Below are positions 16,655 to 27,409 of a stretch of 64,000 nt of DNA, one piece after another; position 1 is the stretch's first letter; each line of letters starts with the position of its first letter. The position numbers and the translations under genes were made by a program. Below the pieces are notes generated by a model, which saw only the letters and a program-made list of their open reading frames with translations, was not told the origin of the DNA and did not search any database. The DNA is from Azospirillum tabaci (lineage in GTDB: Bacteria; Pseudomonadota; Alphaproteobacteria; Azospirillales; Azospirillaceae), in NCBI RefSeq assembly GCF_014596085.1, contig NZ_JACCJY010000005.1, positions 206,615 through 270,614 on the forward strand. The letters are read 5' to 3'.

Positions 16655-18730
16655 TTATTCCATCAGCCGCGGCCATGATCCGGTCAGGCGGCCGTAACCC
16701 GCCGCGACCGACGCGTCGTAGAGGGGCAATGGCTGGCGCAGCCGTTGCCCCGCGTCGCGTCCAAGGGTGCGCACCGCGGTCGCCAGCCGCCCGTCCGGCG
16801 GCCAGGATCCGCCGGGACTGAAGGGCACGGTCAGCGCGATGCCCTGTTCCAGCCGCCCGCCGTAGCGACTCTGCGCGCCGTCCGGACCCTCGGTCCAGGT
16901 GACGTGGGCGGACAGGCGGATGCCGCCGCCGAAGGCGCGCATCAGTTCGAGCGTGCCGCCCCAATCCCCGCCGAGATAGCGCCCCAGCCGGATCACGCCC
17001 GTGGTGGCGGCCCCCGGCGTTTCCCAATAGACGCTGGCGTGGCCGGTGTTCCGCCCGCTTTCCGGGGCAAGGCGCAACGCGTCGTCTGGCGGGCGCTTCC
17101 AGACGCGGTTGAGGTCGAGCCCGAGCGACCAGCGCGCCGTCAGGGGGTGGTACAGCGCCTCGGCTCCCACACCGCCGAACATCTCCTCGAAATGGCCGAT
17201 GGACAGGCGCGTGCTCCAGTTCTCGGCGGGCGCGGCCAGCCACGCGGCGTACAGCCGCTCGACCGCGGCGATGCGGTCGGCGTAGCGCGGCAGGTCGCTG
17301 CGCACCGGCTCCGCCGCCGGGATGGCGTTGGTGTCGAGGAGGTGGAGGTTGTGGCTGACGTTCACCCGCAGCCCGCTGCTCAGAACCAGCCCACGCAGCG
17401 GTTCCGCCGTCAGCACCGCGTCGCCGTAGGTCCGCTGCACCAGCGGGGCGCTCTGCTCGAACAGGCTGGCTTCCAGGGTCGGGGTGACGGTCAGGACGAG
17501 CCGCCCAGGCCAGTCCGGCGGAGGACCGGCGGAGCGGGCCACGCGAACCGTCCGCCAGATTTCCTCGGGGCTGCCGCGCTTGCCGGCCGCCTGCTCCACG
17601 GCGCGGCGCGACAGAGTGACGGCGGTGCCATCCAGCCCGGCGCTGCCGGTGGCGACGGTCAGCCATTCGACCTCCGGCGGCGCGCCGGCGGCCAGCAGGC
17701 GGGCGGCACGGCCCACCTCCTGCGCCAGCGGAGCGGTGCCGGCACCCGCCGGGTCCAGCCACAGCGCCGCCCGGTCGCCTCCGATCAGCGCAGCGCGGGC
17801 GGGCAGCCGGTGAAGCCGGGCCAGGGCCGCGATGTCCGTGGCGGGCAGGGCGGCGTCCGGCGAGGCGGGACGGGCGCCCACCGCGGGTGGCGGCGTGCGC
17901 GGGGTGGCTTCCGCGTCCTGCCGTGGGTCGAAACGGGCGGCGAGGCGCAGCATGGCGCGCGATCCCTGCTCGATGCCGGCGCCCAGCTCCAGCCAGTTCC
18001 AGGGGCGGTAGGCCAGACCGGCGTTCAGCGGCAGGCCGGGCTGGAAGCTCGGGTCGTCCTGCTGCTGGGCGCGGAAGCTGTCGGCGCTGTACTCCAGTTT
18101 GACGCTCAAGCCCTCCAGCGGCGTGTGCCATTCGACCCCGCCGAACAGGGCCGCGCGCTCCCCGGTGAACCACGCCTCCGGTCCGCGGGACGACGCCTTC
18201 GCCGGGTCGCGGTCGCGCTTGAAGCGCCCGCCGAGGAAGTGCAGCGGGTTGCGGACATGCCCGTAGTCACCGAGCCCGCCCCAGCCGATGCCCAGACTGA
18301 GATCGACGTCCCACCAGCGGCGCGAGGCGACCAGATACTCCCCCGCGAAGCGGCCTTTGCCCGGCAGATCCAGCCCGCCGCCGGTGACGTCCCGCCCGCC
18401 GACGGCCAGCGCGGGCCACCACAGCCCCTCGCGCAGCAGGCGCAGCTTGGCGTCCACCCCCGGCTCGCTGAGGCCGTGCCAGCTCGGGTAGGTGCTGTCG
18501 CGGAGGGTGACCTCCAGGCCGGGAAGGAACTGCGCCCCGGCAAAGACATGACGGTGCAGACCACCGAGTGCGGTCAAACCGGCGGTCACCGTGCCGTCCG
18601 GCATCGCGCGCGCGGTTGGTGTTTGAAGCAGCCCGACGGTCCCCCAGTCGGACAGGGTGGGCTCAAGCCCCTCCGCCCGCGCAGGCAGGGTGGCGAAGGA
18701 CAGCGCCAGAACGAGGAGAACGCGATTCAC
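16655..18730 (-). CDS. YjbH-domain outer-membrane protein
   Basis: A 691-aa exported protein with a signal peptide (MNRVLLVLALSFATLPARAE). SDWGTVGLLQTPTARAMPDG is the characteristic opening of the YjbH/YmcA family, which forms outer-membrane beta-barrels for exopolysaccharide export. Alternating aromatic strands run through the first 260 residues, a proline/alanine linker and a soluble alpha/beta region (~270-400) follow, and a second barrel region ends with GLRVNVSHNLHLLDTNAIPA, GHFEEMFGGVGAEALY and LMRAFGGGIRLSAHVTWTEG. In enterobacteria yjbH sits in yjbEFGH; none of the other three is adjacent here. Confidence 0.85.
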   Translation of the reverse strand: MNRVLLVLALSFATLPARAEGLEPTLSDWGTVGLLQTPTARAMPDGTVTAGLTALGGLHRHVFAGAQFLPGLEVTLRDSTYPSWHGLSEPGVDAKLRLLREGLWWPALAVGGRDVTGGGLDLPGKGRFAGEYLVASRRWWDVDLSLGIGWGGLGDYGHVRNPLHFLGGRFKRDRDPAKASSRGPEAWFTGERAALFGGVEWHTPLEGLSVKLEYSADSFRAQQQDDPSFQPGLPLNAGLAYRPWNWLELGAGIEQGSRAMLRLAARFDPRQDAEATPRTPPPAVGARPASPDAALPATDIAALARLHRLPARAALIGGDRAALWLDPAGAGTAPLAQEVGRAARLLAAGAPPEVEWLTVATGSAGLDGTAVTLSRRAVEQAAGKRGSPEEIWRTVRVARSAGPPPDWPGRLVLTVTPTLEASLFEQSAPLVQRTYGDAVLTAEPLRGLVLSSGLRVNVSHNLHLLDTNAIPAAEPVRSDLPRYADRIAAVERLYAAWLAAPAENWSTRLSIGHFEEMFGGVGAEALYHPLTARWSLGLDLNRVWKRPPDDALRLAPESGRNTGHASVYWETPGAATTGVIRLGRYLGGDWGGTLELMRAFGGGIRLSAHVTWTEGPDGAQSRYGGRLEQGIALTVPFSPGGSWPPDGRLATAVRTLGRDAGQRLRQPLPLYDASVAAGYGRLTGSWPRLME

Positions 18731-18850
18731 GCCATGGTGGAGATTGTCGGGATGAATTCCCGATCCATGGCATTTTCATGCGTATGGATGCAACCTTTAT
18801 CCCTCTCCCCAGAGGAGGAGGGGATAATCGGGGATGATGGAAGAGAGGCG

Positions 18851-19375
18851 TTACAGCGGTTCGGCGGTGCAGGTCAGGCCCATCGTCTCCGCGGTGTTGG
18901 CGACCGCGGACAGGCAGGTGCCGGAACGCTCCGGCGGGATCGAGACGGCGAAACGGATGGTGTAGCGCCCGCCTTCCCGCTCCGGCAGGGTCTGGGCGTC
19001 GAGCCGGACGATGTTCGCCTCGAACTGGGTGAAGATTTCCGACAGGCGGGCGATCAGGCCGGGCTGGTCACCGCCCGACACCTCCACGCGGTGGGTGATG
19101 CGGGCCAGCGGGCCGGGGTTGGGATCGAAGTCGAAGGGCGTCACCTTGATCTGCGCGCCCGACAGTTCCGGCAGGCTCGCCAACCCCTCCTGCACCTCTT
19201 CGACGGGAACGCCGTCCGGCAGTTCGCAGACCGCCGAGAATTCCGCCCCCGACCCCATCACCGCGAAGGTCGCGTCGCGCAGGTTGGCCCCCAGCCCGAA
19301 CAGATGGCCGGTGACCGCCGAGACAAGGCCGACGCGGTCGGGGCAGAAGGTCGAAACCAGCGCGAGGGACGACAC
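18851..19375 (-). CDS. ACT-domain protein, GcvR-like
   Basis: A 174-aa protein with two ACT domains in tandem: residues ~1-75 (STFCPDRVGLVSAVTGHLFG) and ~90-170 (GGDQPGLIARLSEIFTQFEA), the layout of the glycine cleavage repressor GcvR. ACT domains bind amino acids, so it is probably a glycine-responsive regulatory protein. The gcv operon is 27 kb away. Start is GTG 19375 with GGAGG seven bases upstream. No GcvA-like partner is in the window, so the regulatory role is inferred. Confidence 0.8.
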   Translation of the reverse strand: MSSLALVSTFCPDRVGLVSAVTGHLFGLGANLRDATFAVMGSGAEFSAVCELPDGVPVEEVQEGLASLPELSGAQIKVTPFDFDPNPGPLARITHRVEVSGGDQPGLIARLSEIFTQFEANIVRLDAQTLPEREGGRYTIRFAVSIPPERSGTCLSAVANTAETMGLTCTAEPL

Positions 19376-19399
19376 AGGGAATCCTCCGATGCTGAAGCT

Positions 19400-19531
19400 C
19401 TCTCCCCCTGGGGAGAGGGTTGGGTGAGGGGGCGATGCGCCCGGCAGGGCGAAGAAAAACGCCGGATGAGTCGGCGTGGCGCGCCTTCGGCGCCCCCCTC
19501 ATCCTGACCTTCTCCCCAGGGGGGAGAAGGG
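19400..19531. repeat. intergenic long inverted repeat, copy 1
   Basis: The left arm CTCTCCCCCTGGGGAGAG, continuing into GGTTGGGTGAGGGGGCG, is repeated inverted at the right end (CCCCCTCATCCTGACC then a CTTCTCCCC/GGGGAGAAG hairpin). Each arm is itself a hairpin. It lies between the tldD stop and the start of the ACT gene. Confidence 0.7.
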
Positions 19532-19536
19532 AAACA

Positions 19537-20970
19537 TCAGGCCGCCGTGCCGCCCACGGTCAGGCCGTCCAAGCGCAGGGTCGGCTGGCCGACGCCCACG
19601 GGAACGCCCTGGCCGTCCTTGCCGCAGGTGCCGACGCCGGGGTCCAGCTTGGTGTCGTTGCCGATCATCGAGACGCGGGTCAGGCTGTCCGGGCCGTTGC
19701 CGATCAGCGTCGCGCCCTTCACCGCCGGGCCGAGCTTGCCGTCCTCGATCAGATAGGCCTCGTTGGCGGAGAAGACGAACTTGCCGCTGGTGATGTCCAC
19801 CTGCCCACCGCCGAAGTTCTTGGCGTAGAGCCCCTTCTTGACCGACTTGATGATCTCCTCCGGCTCATAGGCGCCGGGGCGCATCACGGTGTTGGTCATG
19901 CGCGGCATGGGGTGGCAGGCGAAGCTCTGGCGCCGCCCGTTGCCGGTCGGGCGCATGCCCATCAGCCGGGCGTTCATGCGGTCCTGCATGTAGCCGACCA
20001 GGATGCCGTCCTCGATCAGCGTGGTGCACTGGCCGGGGGTGCCCTCGTCGTCCACGGTGATCGAGCCGCGGCTGTTCTCGATGGTGCCGTCGTCCACGAT
20101 GGTCACGCCGGGGGCGGCGATGCGCTGGCCCATCAGACCGGCGAAGGCCGAGGTCTTCTTGCGGTTGAAGTCGCCCTCCAGCCCGTGGCCGATGGCCTCG
20201 TGCAGCAGGATGCCCGGCCAGCCGTTGCCGAGGACGACGGTCATCTCGCCGGCCGGGGCTGGAACCGACGACAGGTTGACGAGCGCCGAGCGCAGCGCCT
20301 CGTCCACGAAGGCGCGCCAGGTCTCCGGCTGCATGTAATGTTCGTAGGTGACGCGCCCGCCGCCGCCGTGGCCGCCCGTTTCCATGCGGTCGCCCTCGGC
20401 CACCACGACGGAGACGTTCAGCCGGACCAGCGGCCGCAAGTCGGCGACGCGCACGCCGTCGGCGCGGATGATCTGTACCGCCTGCCACTCGCCGCTGATC
20501 GAGCAGGAGACCTGCCGCACCCGCGGGTCCTTGGCGCGGGCGTAGGCGTCGATCTCCGCCAGCAGCTTCACCTTCGCCTCGAACGGGACCAGGGGCAGGG
20601 GGTTATCGGGGATGTAGAGCGCGCGGTTGGTGCCGGCGGGCGGCTCGGCGAAGGTGCCGGCGTGTCCGGCCTGGACGGCGCGCACCGTCGCGGCGGCGCG
20701 GCGGATGGCGTCCTCCGACAGGCTGGAGGCGTGGGCGAAGCCGGTCGCCTCGCCGGCGATGGCGCGCAGGCCAAATCCCTGGGTGGTGTCGAAGCTGGCC
20801 GCCTTCAGCTTGCCGTCGTCCCAGCCCAGCGATTCGCTCTGCGAATATTCCAGATACAGTTCGCCGTCGTCCGCTCCCCGCAGCGCGTCGGCCACCACCC
20901 CCTCGACACGGGAACGGTCCAGGCCGGCGCGGTTGAAGAACAGATCGTCGGTGACGGCAAGCGCGCTCAT
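19537..20970 (-). CDS. tldD: metalloprotease TldD
   Basis: Zinc protease of the TldD/TldE pair that processes modified peptides and degrades unfolded proteins. 477 aa, normal for TldD. The HEAIGHGLEGD motif gives the HExxxH zinc ligands that distinguish TldD from inactive TldE. RPTGNGRRQSFACHPMPRMT and the C-terminal CGKDGQGVPVGVGQPTLR are family signatures. Start ATG 20970 precedes FFNRAGLDRSRVE; the frame is open far upstream but antisense to the next gene. tldE (pmbA) is not in the window. Confidence 0.95.
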   Translation of the reverse strand: MSALAVTDDLFFNRAGLDRSRVEGVVADALRGADDGELYLEYSQSESLGWDDGKLKAASFDTTQGFGLRAIAGEATGFAHASSLSEDAIRRAAATVRAVQAGHAGTFAEPPAGTNRALYIPDNPLPLVPFEAKVKLLAEIDAYARAKDPRVRQVSCSISGEWQAVQIIRADGVRVADLRPLVRLNVSVVVAEGDRMETGGHGGGGRVTYEHYMQPETWRAFVDEALRSALVNLSSVPAPAGEMTVVLGNGWPGILLHEAIGHGLEGDFNRKKTSAFAGLMGQRIAAPGVTIVDDGTIENSRGSITVDDEGTPGQCTTLIEDGILVGYMQDRMNARLMGMRPTGNGRRQSFACHPMPRMTNTVMRPGAYEPEEIIKSVKKGLYAKNFGGGQVDITSGKFVFSANEAYLIEDGKLGPAVKGATLIGNGPDSLTRVSMIGNDTKLDPGVGTCGKDGQGVPVGVGQPTLRLDGLTVGGTAA

Positions 20971-21138
20971 GGGGACTCCGGGGTATCGGTCTATCGTAGG
21001 ACAACGATGCGGCACCGGCGCTCTCGCACCCGCACCCGCGATGTGGTCTAAGATCAGACTTATAGTGTGGCGACGGGCGGCCCATCCGGCAAGGCTCGTC
21101 GTCTGTGGCGGAAGGGGCTTGGAAGGGGAATGGCCGCG

Positions 21139-22500
21139 ATGACCGACGACGCGCTGGCGATGGGCCGCACCGGCAACGGGGACGCCGCCCGCTCCCTGGC
21201 CCACCCCCTGAAGAACCACGCCCTGCGCGTGACCCTGACCAATGAGGTGCACACCCGCCCGCCGGAGGTTCTGTCCACCCCGGTGCGCGCCACCATGCTG
21301 GCGATGCTGTCGGGGGAAGGCGCGTCGGAGGCCGACCGGCTGCATCTGGAGAAGCTGTGCGACTGGGCCGGCGTGCCGCGCCCGCCCGCCGGGGCCACCC
21401 ATTACAGCGGCTCCTTCGGCAGCTTCCGCCTGAAGTGGGAGCGGCACACCGAATTCTCTACCTGGACCATCTTCCGCCCCAACGCCGCCGCTCCGGCGGG
21501 CGTGCTGGTCGATCCCTTCCTGGAGCCGGCGCTGAACGCGGTGCCCAAGGATTGGCTGGCCGACCTGCCGGGCGAGTTGATGGTCGGCGTCCATGTCGCC
21601 GTCCTCGACGCCGAATCGCCGGAGCCCTCGGCCAACATGCTGGCGGCGATGTTCGGTTCGCCGAGCTACATCGGGACGCGCATCTCCGGGCGGGCGGCGA
21701 CGGCCTGGACCGACTTCCGCATCCATGGCGACGGCTTCTCGCGCATCCTGATCGCCGACCACGCGATGACGCCCAACCAGGCGGGCCGCGTCGTGCAGCG
21801 CCTGCTGGAGATCGAGACCTACCGGGTGATGGCGCTGCTGGCGCTGCCGGTGGCGCGCGGCGTGCTGCCGCGCATCGGCCCGATCGAGGCCGATCTGGCC
21901 GACCTGACCACACGCATCGCCACCCTGCGCGGCCTGGACGACGAGCGGGAGCTGCTCGACCGGCTGACCCTGCTGGCCGCCCAGACCGAGCAGATCGCCG
22001 CGGAGACCGCCTACCGCTTCGGCGCGGCGCGGGCCTACTACAACCTCGTGGAAAAGCGCATCGTCGAGCTGCGCGAGATCCGCATCGAGGGCCTGCCCAC
22101 GGTCGGCGAGTTCATGGACCGCCGCCTCGCCCCGGCGATCCGCACCTGCGAGGCGGTGGAATCGCGCCTGCAGGCTTTGTCCCAGCGCGTGGCCCGCGCC
22201 AGCGACCTGCTGCGCACCCGCGTGGAGATCGCCGTGGAGGGGCAGAACGCCGAGCTTCTCCTCTCCATGGACAAGCGGGCGCAGCTGCAGCTCCGCCTGC
22301 AGGAGACGGTGGAGGGGCTGTCGGTGGTGGCGATCAGCTACTACCTCGTCGGCATTGTCGGCTACGCGGCGAAGGGTCTGAAGGGACTCGGGATGAAGGT
22401 CGATCCCGACCTGCTCGTCGGGCTGATGATCCCCATCGTCATCGCCTTCGTCTGGTCCGGCGTGCGCCGAATCCGCAAGGTCATCACCGGCGGACACTGA
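21139..22500 (+). CDS. DUF3422 family membrane protein
   Basis: A 453-aa protein of the DUF3422 family: HPLKNHALRVTLTNEVHTRP at the N-terminus, HYSGSFGSFRLKWERHTEFS and RISGRAATAWTDFRIHGDGF follow as conserved blocks. Residues ~210-360 are coiled-coil-like helices, and two membrane helices close the protein (VAISYYLVGIVGYAAKG; LLVGLMIPIVIAFVWSGV). No function is established for the family. Start ATG 21139 has GGAAGGGGA at ideal spacing; ATG 21130 lies inside that site and is less likely. Divergent from tldD. Confidence 0.87.
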   Translation: MTDDALAMGRTGNGDAARSLAHPLKNHALRVTLTNEVHTRPPEVLSTPVRATMLAMLSGEGASEADRLHLEKLCDWAGVPRPPAGATHYSGSFGSFRLKWERHTEFSTWTIFRPNAAAPAGVLVDPFLEPALNAVPKDWLADLPGELMVGVHVAVLDAESPEPSANMLAAMFGSPSYIGTRISGRAATAWTDFRIHGDGFSRILIADHAMTPNQAGRVVQRLLEIETYRVMALLALPVARGVLPRIGPIEADLADLTTRIATLRGLDDERELLDRLTLLAAQTEQIAAETAYRFGAARAYYNLVEKRIVELREIRIEGLPTVGEFMDRRLAPAIRTCEAVESRLQALSQRVARASDLLRTRVEIAVEGQNAELLLSMDKRAQLQLRLQETVEGLSVVAISYYLVGIVGYAAKGLKGLGMKVDPDLLVGLMIPIVIAFVWSGVRRIRKVITGGH

Positions 22501-22639
22501 CCACCGACGGACACTGGCGGCCCCGGAGCTTTTCCGTTCTAACACGGTGGTGGGTTACCGCAGCGCAAACGGCGACCGGATGGCGCCATCCGCGCAAGGT
22601 CGCTTGCGTCCTACACCAGGGACGTGCAAGCCTAAAAAC

Positions 22640-22667
22640 TTGATTTTCCGAGACAATTCGCTATACC
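22640..22667 (+). promoter_or_regulatory. candidate sigma-70-type promoter of the cox operon
   Basis: TTGATT (22640-22645), a 16-base spacer and TATACC (22662-22667) form a reasonable promoter in an AT-richer island of the 500-base gap upstream of coxB. It would give a leader of about 325 bases. The rest of the gap (22501-22639 and 22693-23000) shows no gene. Confidence 0.45.
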
Positions 22668-22673
22668 ATCAAA

Positions 22674-22692
22674 CTGCGACAGCTTGTCGCAG
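22674..22692. promoter_or_regulatory. perfect palindrome at the predicted cox start site (RegA/PrrA-like)
   Basis: CTGCGACA and TGTCGCAG are perfect eight-base inverted arms around GCT. The core reads GCGAC-N5-GTCGC, which fits the GCGNC/GNCGC half-sites I recall for the redox regulator RegA/PrrA/ActR. It begins seven bases after the -10 box, so a protein bound here would block transcription start. Confidence 0.5.
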
Positions 22693-23000
22693 TGCGAAGC
22701 CGATACGGAAGCTCAACTTCTGTTCTGATGTGGGCTTGAAACCGGCATTGCGCCTATGTCCTTCGTGTAGGGACGCCTGACTTGTACCCAAGCGCAGTGC
22801 AGGGTTAAGCTCGCGCTGCGGGGACCGTGCCAGCCACAAACGGCACGATCCCTGCATAGACCGGCACCGTCGCAACGCCCGGACGCGCAACCGCCCGACA
22901 GGGGTGGAACGCGCCAGGGAAACAGGGGCGAAGGCGGGTCCGGCGGGAAGGGACGACCGCCGTCCGCGACCGTGGGCGGCGGGCAACGAAGAGGGTGGGG

Positions 23001-23846
23001 ATGAAGACGCAGACCCTGAACGCTGCCGTTCTGGCGGCGCTGACATCTTTGTGTGGATTTGCCGCGACCGGTTCCGCCGCCGAACCCCACCCCTGGCAAT
23101 TGGGGCTTCAGGAGGCGGTCACACCGGTCAAGCACGCCATGGACTCCTTCCATGACCTGCTGACGGTGATCATCGTCGCCATCGTCCTGTTCGTGGCGGG
23201 GCTGCTGGCCTGGGTGGCGCTGCGCTTCAACGCCAAGAAGAACGCCGTGCCGTCCACCACCTCGCACCACACGGTGCTGGAGATCGCCTGGACGGTCATT
23301 CCGGTCATCATCCTGATTGTCATCGCCGTGCCGTCCTTCAAGCTGCTCTATCAGGCCGAGCGGCTGCCGGAGGCGGAGATGACCATCAAGGTCACGGGAC
23401 GGCAGTGGTTCTGGGACTATGAGTATCCCGACCACGGCAACATCGCCTTCTCCAGCTACATGGTCCAGGATTCGGAGCTGAAGCCCGGCCAGAAGCGCCT
23501 GCTGGAGGTGGACAACCGCGTGATCCTGCCGGTCGGCACGACCGTGCGCGTGCTGGTCACCGCAGGCGACGTCATCCATTCCTGGGCGGTGCCGAGCTTC
23601 GGCGTGAAGAAGGACGCCGTGCCGGGCCGCGCCAACGAAACCTGGGTGCGGATCGAGAAGGAAGGCGTCTATTACGGCCAGTGTTCCGAGATCTGCGGCG
23701 TGAACCACGCCTTCATGCCGATCGCGGTCGAGGCCGTGTCGAAGGAGGCCTTCAACCAGTGGGTCGAGAAGGCCAAGACCGCTTACGGGACCCCCGACAC
23801 CAAGCGCGACGTCGCCCAAATGCCGTCCGCCGGGGCCGTCCAGTAA
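23001..23846 (+). CDS. coxB: cytochrome c oxidase subunit II
   Basis: The CuA-bearing subunit of the aa3 oxidase, receiving electrons from cytochrome c. A signal peptide (residues ~1-27) is followed by membrane helices at ~53-75 and ~93-113 and a periplasmic cupredoxin domain. All CuA ligands are visible: His193 (HSWAVPSFG), Cys228, Glu230, Cys232, His236 and Met239 (CSEICGVNHAFM); the aromatic patch GRQWFWDYEYP guides electron entry. Start ATG 23001 follows GAGGGTGGGG. First gene of the operon; 281 aa. Confidence 0.96.
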   Translation: MKTQTLNAAVLAALTSLCGFAATGSAAEPHPWQLGLQEAVTPVKHAMDSFHDLLTVIIVAIVLFVAGLLAWVALRFNAKKNAVPSTTSHHTVLEIAWTVIPVIILIVIAVPSFKLLYQAERLPEAEMTIKVTGRQWFWDYEYPDHGNIAFSSYMVQDSELKPGQKRLLEVDNRVILPVGTTVRVLVTAGDVIHSWAVPSFGVKKDAVPGRANETWVRIEKEGVYYGQCSEICGVNHAFMPIAVEAVSKEAFNQWVEKAKTAYGTPDTKRDVAQMPSAGAVQ

Positions 23847-25526
<1,680 letters not shown>

Positions 25527-25592
25527 CCATCGGTTGTGACCATGACGCCGGGGGTGCCTGGGAGGCTCCCTCCGGCTGGAGGATAGTGAAGT

Positions 25593-26522
25593 ATGACGGA
25601 CCTGAGCATTGAACGGGTCTCGACAGGTCCGGTCTCCGGATCGACGCCGGGTGACTACATTGAACTGCTCAAGCCGCGGGTGATGTCGCTCGTGGTGTTC
25701 ACCGGGCTGGCCGGCATCGTGCTGGCGCCCGGGCACATCCACCCCGTGCTGGCGGCGGTGGCGGTGCTGTGCATCGCGGTCGGGGCCGGAGCCTCGGGCG
25801 CCATCAACATGTGGTACGACCGCGACATCGACGCGGTGATGTCGCGCACCATCCGCCGCCCGATCCCGTCGGGGCGGGTGGAGCCGGAGAACGCGCTGGC
25901 CTTCGGGGTGATCCTGGCCGCGGCGTCGGTCGTGGTGATGGGGCTGGCGGTCAACTGGGCGGCGTCGGCGCTGCTGGCGATGACCATCGGCTTCTACGTC
26001 TTCGTCTACACCATGTGGCTGAAGCGGCGGACGCCGCAGAACATCGTGATCGGCGGGGCCGCCGGCGCCTTTCCGCCGATGATCGGCTGGGCGGCGGTGA
26101 CGGGCGGGGTGGAATTGCCCTCGATCCTGCTGTTCCTGCTGATCTTCCTGTGGACGCCGCCGCATTTTTGGGCGCTGGCGCTGTTCCGCAACGGCGACTA
26201 CACGCGCGCCGGGGTGCCGATGATGCCGGTGGTCGCCGGTCCGGACGCCACCAAGCGGCAGATGCTGGCCTACACGCTGGTCCTGCTGCCGGTCGCGGTG
26301 GCGCCGTACTTCCTGGGCACCGGCGGCCTTGCCTATCTGATCGGGTCGAGCCTGCTGGGCGCCTTCTTCGTGCTGTGCGCGGTCCGCGTGCTGCGCGCCA
26401 CCGACGACAAGCCGGCCAAGCAGATGTTCGGCTTCTCGATCCTCTACCTGTTCCTGCTGTTCGCCCTGCTGATGGGCGAGCATCTGGTGAGCGGATTCCT
26501 GACGACCGGAGGCGGGGCATGA
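25593..26522 (+). CDS. ctaB: protoheme IX farnesyltransferase (haem O synthase)
   Basis: Transfers farnesyl to haem B to make haem O, the precursor of haem A. A 309-aa UbiA-family membrane protein with about nine helices; [19 protein letters not shown] is the first aspartate-rich prenyl diphosphate site and [17 protein letters not shown] the second conserved block. Start ATG 25593 has GGAGG-like sequence upstream (CTGGAGGATAGTGAAGT). The stop overlaps coxF by four bases. Confidence 0.96.
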   Translation: MTDLSIERVSTGPVSGSTPGDYIELLKPRVMSLVVFTGLAGIVLAPGHIHPVLAAVAVLCIAVGAGASGAINMWYDRDIDAVMSRTIRRPIPSGRVEPENALAFGVILAAASVVVMGLAVNWAASALLAMTIGFYVFVYTMWLKRRTPQNIVIGGAAGAFPPMIGWAAVTGGVELPSILLFLLIFLWTPPHFWALALFRNGDYTRAGVPMMPVVAGPDATKRQMLAYTLVLLPVAVAPYFLGTGGLAYLIGSSLLGAFFVLCAVRVLRATDDKPAKQMFGFSILYLFLLFALLMGEHLVSGFLTTGGGA

Positions 26523-26653
26523 CGATCATGGATGAATCCCACGAGGAACGCCGCAAGCGGCTGCGCGGGCGCAACTACGCGGTCCTGGCCGCGCTGATCG
26601 GGCTGGTGGTGATGTTCTATGTCATCACGCTGGTGCGGATGGGCGGTCACTGA
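26519..26653 (+). CDS. coxF: small cox-operon membrane peptide (CoxF-like)
   Basis: A 44-aa peptide with a charged N-terminus ([18 protein letters not shown]) and one membrane helix (~residues 21-40). It sits exactly where the short CoxF protein lies between ctaB and ctaG in alphaproteobacterial cox operons, and overlaps ctaB by ATGA. The identification rests on position, length and the RRxRxRN-type basic motif; its role in oxidase assembly is not well defined. Confidence 0.75.
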   Translation: MTIMDESHEERRKRLRGRNYAVLAALIGLVVMFYVITLVRMGGH

Positions 26654-26697
26654 CCACGGAACGCCAAGCGGACAAACGGCAGGGAGGGAGCGGCACC

Positions 26698-27321
26698 ATG
26701 GGCGATCGGCCTGAAGGCGACAAAGGGCTCCGGCGGAAGAACCGCCTGTTCATGGCGGGGCTGTTCGGCCTCGTCTTCGGGATGGTCGGGCTGGCCTACG
26801 CCTCGGTGCCGCTATACGCGCTGTTCTGTCAGGTGACCGGCTTCGGCGGGACCACCCAGCGGGCCGACGCCGCGCCCGCGCGGCAGGTCGACCGCGTCAT
26901 CAAGGTCCGCTTCAACGCCGACGTGAACCAGTCTCTGCCCTGGCGCTTCAGGCCGGAGCAGAAGGAACTGACGGTGAAGCTGGGCGAGATGGGGCTGGCC
27001 GCCTATCAGGCCGCCAACCGCACCGACCGGGCCACCGTGGGCACCGCGCTCTACAACGTCACGCCGGACAAGGTCGGCAAGTACTTCAACAAGATCGAGT
27101 GCTTCTGCTTCACCGAGCAGGTGCTGGAGCCCGGTCAGTCGGTGGACATGCCGGTGGCCTTCTTCGTCGATCCGGCCCTGGCCGACGATCCGGCGATGGA
27201 GGACGTGACCACCATCACCCTGTCCTACACCTTCTTTCGCGCCAAGGACGAGACCCAGGTGCTGGCGCAGCACGCGACGCAGGCCGCGGGTGCGAAAGGC
27301 ACCGGGACCGCGGCGAACTGA
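26698..27321 (+). CDS. ctaG: cytochrome c oxidase assembly protein CtaG/Cox11
   Basis: Copper chaperone that delivers copper to the CuB site of subunit I. 207 aa: one N-terminal membrane helix (LFMAGLFGLVFGMVGLAYAS) with the conserved VPLYALFCQVTGFGGTTQ after it, then an immunoglobulin-like periplasmic domain with copper-binding KIECFCFTEQ and the DMPVAFFVDP loop. A His-free Ala-rich tail ends it. GGAGGGAGCGGCACC precedes ATG 26698. Confidence 0.95.
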   Translation: MGDRPEGDKGLRRKNRLFMAGLFGLVFGMVGLAYASVPLYALFCQVTGFGGTTQRADAAPARQVDRVIKVRFNADVNQSLPWRFRPEQKELTVKLGEMGLAAYQAANRTDRATVGTALYNVTPDKVGKYFNKIECFCFTEQVLEPGQSVDMPVAFFVDPALADDPAMEDVTTITLSYTFFRAKDETQVLAQHATQAAGAKGTGTAAN

Positions 27322-27409
27322 GGACGGATCTAAAAAAGAGACACTCTGAACAGAGAATTAGGGCTGAACGAAGAAATCGGGCGAAACAAACCGGGGTTGG
27401 AAAGAGACG

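Noticed and set aside
19537..22545. A very long open reverse-strand frame continuing upstream of tldD
   Set aside because: Only the part up to 20970 encodes TldD; the upstream portion is antisense to the DUF3422 gene, Arg/His/Gln-rich, and is a product of high GC content.
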